Shown in pieces: positions 5,633 through 10,369 of a DNA stretch of 10,369 bases (within the stretch, counting starts at the first letter, position 1; each line of letters opens with the position of its first letter). The translations under genes and the position numbers were made by a program. The notes under the pieces were generated by a model, which saw only the letters and a program-made list of their open reading frames with translations, did no database searches and was not told where the DNA came from. The DNA comes from Thermoplasmata archaeon (lineage in GTDB: Archaea; Thermoplasmatota; Thermoplasmata; Lutacidiplasmatales; UBA184). The stretch lies in contig JASHYQ010000054.1 in assembly GCA_030042955.1 (NCBI GenBank), positions 1-10,369 on the forward strand, read 5' to 3'.

Positions 5633-6613
5633 ATGAGCGAGCCGGCTGTCCGAACCCCCCCGTCCCATCCGACTCCTGTCTACACGCCACCGTCGGCAGA
5701 GGGCCGGCGATATCCTCGGCCTGCGCTGTCCCGGCTCGGCCTCTCTCCGGGCAAGCGAACCCGGCTGAAGCGCCTGCTCTACGAGTACGGCCCCGGGGGC
5801 GGGACCCTGCTTGTCCTCCCGATCGACCAGGGACTCGAGCACGGCCCCATCGACTTCTTCGAGAACCCGGACTCTCTGGATCCCCAGTACCAGTACGACC
5901 TCGCCAAGGAGGGTCGGTTCAGCGCCATCGCGCTCCATATCGGCCTCGCCGAGAAGTACTTCCACGAGTACGCCGGGGAGGTCCCGCTTATCCTGAAGCT
6001 GAACGGGAAGACGGCAATCCCCTCGGATGCCCAGTCGTTCAGTCCGCTCACGGGCACGGTCGAGGACGCGGTCCGGCTCGGCGCCGACGCGGTCGGCTAC
6101 ACCGTCTACGTGGGCTCGCCGGCCCAGGACCGCGACTTCCGTCAGTTCATGGAGGTCCGCCAGGACGCCACCCGATTCGGCCTCCCCCTCATCGTCTGGG
6201 CCTATCCCCGCGGGGAGGCGGTCGCGAAGAAGGGCGGCAAGGAGAGCCTCTACGCCATCGACTACGCGGCTCGGGTCGCCCTCGAGCTCGGGGCTGACGT
6301 CGTGAAGGTCAACTATCCCGTCCACTCCGAGAAGGACGCCGAGAGCCCGCCGCCTTACAACACGCTGAACCTCGCGCCGTTCGAGGCGTTCCGCAAGGTC
6401 GTCGAGAGCGCGGGCCGCGCGCTCGTCCTCGTCTCGGGCGGGGAGAAGGTGGGCGACCCCGAGCTCCTGCAGAAAGTCCGCGCGTCCATGGATGCGGGGG
6501 CGACCGGGGTCATCTTCGGCCGGAACCTCTGGCAGCGGCACCGGGCCGACGCGCTCCGCATCACGCGGGAGCTCCATGCGATCTTCCGAGAGTACGCGGC
6601 GCCGCTCGCGTGA
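5633..6613 (+). CDS. fba: Class I fructose-bisphosphate aldolase, archaeal DhnA/FbaB type
   Basis: This enzyme reversibly condenses dihydroxyacetone phosphate and glyceraldehyde 3-phosphate to fructose 1,6-bisphosphate through a Schiff base, serving glycolysis or gluconeogenesis in the cytoplasm. The 326-residue protein is a TIM barrel of the DhnA family. LVLPIDQGLEHGP (60-72) is the first-strand motif with active-site Asp65. KLNGKT (122-127) follows. ADVVKVNYP (221-229) carries the probable Schiff-base lysine K225. LVSGG (266-270) and GVIFGRN (292-298) form the phosphate-binding site. Archaeal members are usually around 260-300 residues; the first 30 or so here are Pro-rich, unconserved and probably disordered. 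ATG 5633 is well supported by GAGGAG and the TATA box. Its 3' end overlaps the apparent start of tsr3. A related activity (a DHNA-family aldolase acting on other sugars) cannot be excluded. Confidence 0.9.
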   Translation: MSEPAVRTPPSHPTPVYTPPSAEGRRYPRPALSRLGLSPGKRTRLKRLLYEYGPGGGTLLVLPIDQGLEHGPIDFFENPDSLDPQYQYDLAKEGRFSAIALHIGLAEKYFHEYAGEVPLILKLNGKTAIPSDAQSFSPLTGTVEDAVRLGADAVGYTVYVGSPAQDRDFRQFMEVRQDATRFGLPLIVWAYPRGEAVAKKGGKESLYAIDYAARVALELGADVVKVNYPVHSEKDAESPPPYNTLNLAPFEAFRKVVESAGRALVLVSGGEKVGDPELLQKVRASMDAGATGVIFGRNLWQRHRADALRITRELHAIFREYAAPLA

Positions 6614-7205
6614 CCCTCCCCTGGCCCTCTTCCTTGAGGTTACGGGCGACGACCACCCGAGGGCCTGCACCGGCCGCCGTCTGCTCCAACGGGGGCTAGC
6701 CCGACCGGTCTCGCGGGCTCGGATGGTACACCCCGCTCCTGTCGTCCTCGACCCGTACGCGCCCGACCCGCTCTCATCGGCGGACCGCGGGGCGGCGGAA
6801 CGGGGAGGTCTCCTCGCGGTCGACTGTTCTTGGAACCGTCTCACGGCCCAGGGACACCTACCGGAGGACGGGCAAAACCCGCGCACGGGTCGACGGCGTC
6901 GCCTCCCGATCCTCGTGGCCGCCAATCCCCAGCACTACGGGCGCGTCGCCGAGCTGAACACGGTGGAGGCGCTCAGCGCGGCGGTGTATCTGCTCGGCCG
7001 GCGAGGCCAGGCCGCCGGGCTCCTCCTCGGGTTCCGCGGGGGCGAGGGGTTTCTCGAGATCAACCGCGAGCGGCTCGACGCCTACGCGAACGCTGCGGAC
7101 CCCGAGAGCGTCCGTGCACTCGAACGCGGTCTCTTCGGTGGCCCGACTCCGGGTCCTGACCTTCCGAGCCAAGGCTCGGCGCAGCGAGGGGCTTCCCGGC
7201 GCTGA
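6576..7205 (+). CDS. tsr3: rRNA aminocarboxypropyltransferase Tsr3 (DUF367)
   Basis: Tsr3 transfers the 3-amino-3-carboxypropyl group of S-adenosylmethionine to a uridine or modified pseudouridine in small-subunit rRNA (helix 31), a SPOUT-like enzyme of ribosome maturation. The C-terminal domain is unmistakable: VVLDPYAPDPLSSADR (56-71), LAVDCSW (80-86), RRLPILVAANPQHYGR (108-123), LNTVEALSAAVYLLG (127-141) and GEGFLEIN (156-163). The N-terminal RLI-like region is also present, with DDHPRACTGRRLLQRGLAR (25-43). An ATG at 6723 would lose that region, so the start must be upstream. The only canonical one is ATG 6576 inside the aldolase gene, with GGGAG (6567-6571) four bases before it; a CTG at 6621 is an alternative. 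From 6576 the protein has 209 residues. The last 20 residues are low-complexity. Likely cotranscribed with the aldolase. Confidence 0.9.
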   Translation: MRSSESTRRRSRDPPLALFLEVTGDDHPRACTGRRLLQRGLARPVSRARMVHPAPVVLDPYAPDPLSSADRGAAERGGLLAVDCSWNRLTAQGHLPEDGQNPRTGRRRRLPILVAANPQHYGRVAELNTVEALSAAVYLLGRRGQAAGLLLGFRGGEGFLEINRERLDAYANAADPESVRALERGLFGGPTPGPDLPSQGSAQRGASRR

Positions 7206-7213
7206 CCGTCCCG

Positions 7214-7246
7214 GTGGTTTCCTTCTGCCGCACCCCCCCTCGGGGG
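7214..7246 (+). terminator. Possible transcription end of the aldolase-tsr3 unit
   Basis: Just past the tsr3 stop is a pyrimidine-rich stretch, GGTTTCCTTCT (7216-7226), the only T-rich run nearby, followed by a G/C hairpin formed by the C-run at 7233-7239 and the G-run at 7242-7246. Archaeal termination prefers U-rich tracts, so this is a plausible but weak terminator. Confidence 0.25.
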
Positions 7247-7312
7247 CTTCCCTAGTCCATCGGTCAGGCTGAGGTCGTGAGCCAATCGGCTCGAGCTAGG
7301 GGAGTACGAACG

Positions 7313-7329
7313 CCCCCGAGAAAAGGGGG
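7313..7329 (+). repeat. Short C5/G5 hairpin upstream of the oxidase gene
   Basis: CCCCC (7313-7317) and GGGGG (7325-7329) flank a seven-base loop, GAGAAAA. It ends 26 bases before the oxidase ATG at 7356, so if transcribed it would fold in the 5' leader. No convincing TATA box is visible in this 150-base gap; AAGGG (7346-7350) five bases before ATG is a weak ribosome binding site. Function unknown and chance is possible. Confidence 0.3.
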
Positions 7330-7355
7330 AGCCCTGATTCCGGCCAAGGGCCGAG

Positions 7356-10058
7356 ATGTCCACGAGCGCACCGACGACCGCCACCGTCCCGACCCCCGAG
7401 GAGCGGGTCCCGGTCTTCGAGCGTCCTCCGGCGATCATCCGATTCTTCGACGCGACCGAGGAAGCGATCCGCTCCCGGCTCGCGAAGATGACGATCTTCG
7501 AGCGGGTCTTCCAGCTGAACCGCGACTGGATGACCCGGATCACGATGCTCATGGTCGTCGCTTCGGTCTTCTGGGGGATTCTCGGCGCGGTCGACATCTT
7601 CGGGTTCCAGACCCAAGTGACGGCGTTCGCCCTCGGTCAACCGCTCCACCTGTCGAACCAGGAGATCTACGCCTCACTCACCCTGCACGGCGTGCGGATG
7701 CTGTTCGGGTTCGCCCAGCAGCTCGAGCTCGCGTTGTTCGGCATCATCTTCGTGACGGCGTTCGGGATCACGCCGCGGCACAAGTGGGCGTACTACCTGA
7801 CCGTCTTCCTCCTCAACCTCAGCCTCGTGTTCATGGAGGGGCCGTTCTACCTCCTTCCCTACTTCAACGACAACTACTTCCCGGCGACCGACTGGTACTT
7901 CTACTCCCCGCTCGGCATCCGAGGACTGTCGAGCTACGTCGCCACGCCCCTGTGGTACATCGGGTGGATCCTTCTCGCCATCGCGGTGATGATCTGGGCG
8001 GGTTGGATGTTCGTCCACTTCCTGGACTGGTGGACGAGCCATCGGGGCCAGGCCCGGCGGCTGCCTCCGTTCGCGTTGTTCGTCATCGCCCTGATCATCC
8101 TCATCCCGCTCAGCTACATCGCGGTCCTCATCTCCTCCGGATGGGACTTCGCCAACTACCTCGGCTACGGACCGGTCAACCCGCTCCTGAACCAGATCGT
8201 GTTCTGGTTCTTCGGGCACGGCGTCGTCTACGTCCTGTTCCTGATCCCGATCACGGTCTTCTACTTCCTCGTCCCGATCTTCGCGAAGCGCCCGATCTAT
8301 AGCTATCGGGCCGCCTTCGCCGCCGCGGTCATCTTCACGATCCTCACGCCCGTCCTCTCGATCCACCACCTTTACCTGACCCCGGTCCCGCCGTGGGCGG
8401 CCTGGGTAACGATGGCGCTCACCTTCCTGATCATCATCCCCTCCGCCATCACGTTCTTCACGCTCTGGATGACGGTGAAGGGCGTCAAGAAGCGCGACTG
8501 GCAGTGGAACACGGTCACGCTGTTCCTGCTCCTCTCCTTTGCCGGGACGATGGCCGGTGGCCTCACCGGACCCGACCAGAACTCGCTGGCGTTCGACATC
8601 GACCTCCACAACACGATGTTCATCGTCAGCCATTTCCACACCATCGCGCTCATCTCGATCGCCGCGGGCGGGTTCGCCCTCGTCTACGCGGCGTTCCCGC
8701 TGCTGGCGGGCCGCCTTTGGTACTCCCCGCGTCTCTCCCAGACCCACTTTGTGACGACCGCGATCGGATGGTCCGGTCTGGTCTTCTTCATGGACCTGCT
8801 CGGGTCGGACGGGATCCTTCGCCGCTCGCTCATCTTCCCGTTGGCGAGCCCGATCGTCTTCGACCAGGTCTGGCTCACCGTCTTCGTCGTCATCTCGATC
8901 GGAGCGCAGCTGTTCTTCGTCGCGAACGTCCTGCTCACGCTGTTCAAGGGCGAGGTCCTCTCGGTCCAGGGCCTCTCTCTCGACGAGATCATTCGGAAGA
9001 TGGCCCAGTCGACCCACCCGAAGCCGACGGTCCCGATCTCCGACGTGCCGTTCGCTCGGAAAGTCCCCCGGGCGCGACGCGAGCGGGCCGAGCGGACCTG
9101 GATCACCGTGGTGGTGGTCCTGATTGTTGGGGTCCTGTTTGCGATCTCTCCGCTGACCTTCACGGACTCCACCGCGATCGGCTCCCCGCCCTCCGACCCG
9201 CCCGCGGGGAGCGAGTTTGTGAGCCTGACCGGCTACCAGTACTACTGGGGCGTCTCGGAGCAGGGGCCCATCGTAGGGAACTTCTCCAACGTGATCGTCG
9301 CGCAGACCAACCAGTGGGTGGTGGTGACCGCGACCGCCACAGGGGCGACCGACGGGTTCTACATCCCGTTCCGGAACCTCCCCGTGGTCGACATTCAGGT
9401 CATCCCTGATGCCATGTCGTATTGGACGTTCCAGGCTCCGTCGGTACCGGGGGTGTACGGCGCGCCGGATTCTGAGTACAACGGTCCTTGGTTCGGACAG
9501 GATGCCGCGGCGCTGGTCGTCCTCCCCGCGAACGGCACCACGAGCCTCGCCGCGTTCGAGTCGAACGGCGGGGAGGGGGACATCTACAACCCGCCGGTCC
9601 AGACCGCGGCCGCGGACCTGCTCACTTCGGACCAGGAGGGACTGTTCGACCACTCGGTGCCCGGACCGACGTTGAGCGCGACCGCGGGCGCGGTCTCCTT
9701 CCAGTGCTACGTTCCCCTCTCGAGCATCGGGATCAACAACTGGCTCGTCAACGTCACCACCAACAACCCCAACGGTCAGCTCAACTGGCTCGCCGCCCAC
9801 AACAACACCCTCCCCTACTCCTGGGGGATCTACTCGATCAACACGACCGGCCGGGGCCTCGTGCCCGTCACCACCCGGCCGCTGGTGGTGGGAACTCCGG
9901 AAACCATGACCGCCACGCTCCCGGCGGGCGTGTACGAGTACGGGCTCGTGAGCGCCATCCCCTACGTCTACAACCCCGACGGCGAGTCGACCTGGATGAC
10001 CGGATCTCAGACCGGGGAGATCCAGGCCCTCTGGGGAATCCTGTGGGTGGCCCCATGA
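7356..10058 (+). CDS. B-family heme-copper oxygen reductase, fused subunits I and II, CuA site lost, with C-terminal extension
   Basis: This 900-residue membrane protein reduces O2 to water and pumps protons. Residues 60-530 form about 12 membrane helices of subunit I. H111 in LTLHGV and H428 bind the low-spin heme, and H426 (SHFH, 425-428) binds the high-spin heme. H288, H337 and H338 bind CuB, and Y292 is the tyrosine cross-linkable to H288. Helix VI reads GHGVVY instead of the A-family GHPEVY, and LTLHGV and the helix VI-X layout resemble Thermus ba3, so it is B-family. A basic cytoplasmic linker (531-581) leads to the subunit II helix (582-602) and an extracellular cupredoxin domain (about 620-725). 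There the CuA ligands are all replaced: His by D666, Cys by D705, Cys by N709, His by F713, Met by D716. E707 and G710 of CxExCG remain. Residues 726-900 are an extra beta-rich, Asn/Thr-rich stretch. Loss of CuA suggests quinol, not cytochrome c or a copper protein, as electron donor. No subunit III gene is adjacent. Confidence 0.93.
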   Translation: MSTSAPTTATVPTPEERVPVFERPPAIIRFFDATEEAIRSRLAKMTIFERVFQLNRDWMTRITMLMVVASVFWGILGAVDIFGFQTQVTAFALGQPLHLSNQEIYASLTLHGVRMLFGFAQQLELALFGIIFVTAFGITPRHKWAYYLTVFLLNLSLVFMEGPFYLLPYFNDNYFPATDWYFYSPLGIRGLSSYVATPLWYIGWILLAIAVMIWAGWMFVHFLDWWTSHRGQARRLPPFALFVIALIILIPLSYIAVLISSGWDFANYLGYGPVNPLLNQIVFWFFGHGVVYVLFLIPITVFYFLVPIFAKRPIYSYRAAFAAAVIFTILTPVLSIHHLYLTPVPPWAAWVTMALTFLIIIPSAITFFTLWMTVKGVKKRDWQWNTVTLFLLLSFAGTMAGGLTGPDQNSLAFDIDLHNTMFIVSHFHTIALISIAAGGFALVYAAFPLLAGRLWYSPRLSQTHFVTTAIGWSGLVFFMDLLGSDGILRRSLIFPLASPIVFDQVWLTVFVVISIGAQLFFVANVLLTLFKGEVLSVQGLSLDEIIRKMAQSTHPKPTVPISDVPFARKVPRARRERAERTWITVVVVLIVGVLFAISPLTFTDSTAIGSPPSDPPAGSEFVSLTGYQYYWGVSEQGPIVGNFSNVIVAQTNQWVVVTATATGATDGFYIPFRNLPVVDIQVIPDAMSYWTFQAPSVPGVYGAPDSEYNGPWFGQDAAALVVLPANGTTSLAAFESNGGEGDIYNPPVQTAAADLLTSDQEGLFDHSVPGPTLSATAGAVSFQCYVPLSSIGINNWLVNVTTNNPNGQLNWLAAHNNTLPYSWGIYSINTTGRGLVPVTTRPLVVGTPETMTATLPAGVYEYGLVSAIPYVYNPDGESTWMTGSQTGEIQALWGILWVAP

Positions 10059-10276
10059 CCGAGTCCGTGGCGGTGACGTCGGACGACGAGGGGGTCGGGC
10101 CGTTCTTCTGGTTCTCGCTTGCCATCGCGGTCGGCGCCGCCTGGGCGATCATCATGGGCCTCGAGTACTACAACACGCCGACGTTCACGACGGCCGCGCT
10201 CCCTACGATCGCGGGCGTGACGATCGCGGTGGTCGCCTTCCTCGTCATCGGGTGGCTCGCGCCCCCGAACGAGTAG
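10055..10276 (+). CDS. Small two-helix membrane protein, candidate oxidase accessory subunit
   Basis: This encodes a 73-residue protein whose ATG overlaps the oxidase stop codon as ATGA. GGGTGG (10045-10050) four bases before the start can serve as ribosome binding site. Residues 1-15 are hydrophilic and acidic (TSDDEGVG), then come two predicted membrane helices, about 16-37 (FFWFSLAIAVGAAWAIIMG) and 49-69 (LPTIAGVTIAVVAFLVIGWL), and a short tail. The connecting loop has EYYNTPTFTTA. Size, topology and translational coupling suggest a small structural or heme-site-stabilising subunit like the one- or two-helix subunits of other heme-copper oxidases, such as subunit IIa of ba3 or subunit IV of bo3. 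I do not recognise a named family, so this rests on context. The frame continues open upstream inside the oxidase gene, but the overlap start is the sensible one. Confidence 0.8.
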   Translation: MTESVAVTSDDEGVGPFFWFSLAIAVGAAWAIIMGLEYYNTPTFTTAALPTIAGVTIAVVAFLVIGWLAPPNE

Positions 10277-10281
10277 GCCCG

Positions 10282-10369
10282 TCAATCGAAGACCGGGTAG
10301 GTCTGCCCCTCGCTCGGCAGGTGCTCGATCACGAGGTCCCGCACCGACTCGACCGGATACCCCAGGGGG
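10282..10369 (-). CDS. C-terminal end of an unidentified gene (5' part outside window)
   Basis: On the minus strand the last 28 codons of a frame run in from the window edge and stop at TGA 10284-10282, five bases from the stop of the small membrane protein gene, so the two genes converge. The visible residues include ESVRDLVIEHLPSEGQTYPV, a soluble amphipathic helix followed by a short strand. Third codon positions are mostly G or C, as in the neighbouring genes, which supports coding. Too little is visible to assign a family. Confidence 0.6.
   Translation of the reverse strand, partial: PLGYPVESVRDLVIEHLPSEGQTYPVFD

Noticed and set aside
6723..6725. ATG as the tsr3 start
   Set aside because: It would remove the conserved RLI-like region seen upstream in the same frame.
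5594..6925. A 443-codon minus-strand frame over the aldolase gene
   Set aside because: The plus strand encodes a clear class I aldolase with promoter and ribosome binding site; the antisense product is Arg-rich and featureless.
7674..9800. A 708-codon open frame on the minus strand across the oxidase gene
   Set aside because: Its product is a low-complexity mix of Arg, Glu, Asp and Val with no recognisable motif, and it lies fully antisense to a clearly conserved gene. Long antisense frames are expected in DNA this rich in G and C.
1..10369. tRNA or rRNA genes, CRISPR arrays, insertion sequences, attachment sites
   Set aside because: No cloverleaf-like segment, regularly spaced repeat, transposase motif or long terminal inverted repeat was seen on either strand.

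Overview
The window reads as a piece of a GC-rich archaeal chromosome, most likely from the Thermoplasmatota. The main evidence is a run of archaeal information-processing genes in one order: tRNA pseudouridine synthase Pus10, ribosomal protein L21e, RNA polymerase subunit Rpo4/RpoF, a DUF655 protein and KsgA/Dim1. Archaeal Tsr3 and a DhnA-type class I aldolase are also present. Several genes have an A/T-rich TATA-like element about 25-30 bases upstream of the start codon and no Shine-Dalgarno sequence, which fits leaderless archaeal transcripts. Genes inside operons do have GGAGG-like sites. Placement below phylum is inference; the high GC and an aerobic terminal oxidase would suit the GC-rich soil, sediment or spring Thermoplasmata rather than classical Thermoplasma.

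Layout. Positions 1-720 (+) hold the C-terminal part of a PrsW-type membrane protease. It ends one base from a convergent gene, 722-1120 (-), a small protein resembling a Thermoplasmata family of unknown function. A 96-base divergent promoter region leads into the translation/transcription operon at 1217-4480 (+): pus10, rpl21e, rpoF, DUF655 and ksgA, all tightly spaced or overlapping. A GNAT acetyltransferase-like gene converges on it at 4506-5399 (-). A 233-base divergent intergenic region carries a clear TATA box for a two-gene unit: class I fructose-bisphosphate aldolase (5633-6613, +) and the rRNA aminocarboxypropyltransferase Tsr3 (6576-7205, +). Tsr3 appears to start inside the aldolase gene.

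After a 150-base gap with short G/C hairpins comes the most unusual gene, at 7356-10058 (+). It encodes a 900-residue B-family heme-copper oxygen reductase in which subunit I is fused to subunit II. All heme and CuB ligands of subunit I are present, but every side-chain CuA ligand of subunit II is replaced, and an extra extracellular beta-rich stretch of about 175 residues follows. An ATGA overlap couples it to a 73-residue protein with two membrane helices (10055-10276, +), a candidate small oxidase subunit. The window ends in the C-terminal 28 codons of an unidentified minus-strand gene.

Three of the genes act on stable RNA: Pus10 on the tRNA T-arm, KsgA on 16S helix 45 and Tsr3 on small-subunit rRNA. 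L21e and Rpo4 belong to the ribosome and RNA polymerase. The aldolase serves sugar phosphate metabolism and the oxidase aerobic respiration. There is no mobile element, CRISPR array, tRNA or rRNA gene, and no gene-free stretch over 300 bases. The strongest candidate for something undescribed is the CuA-less fused oxidase with its C-terminal extension and small partner.
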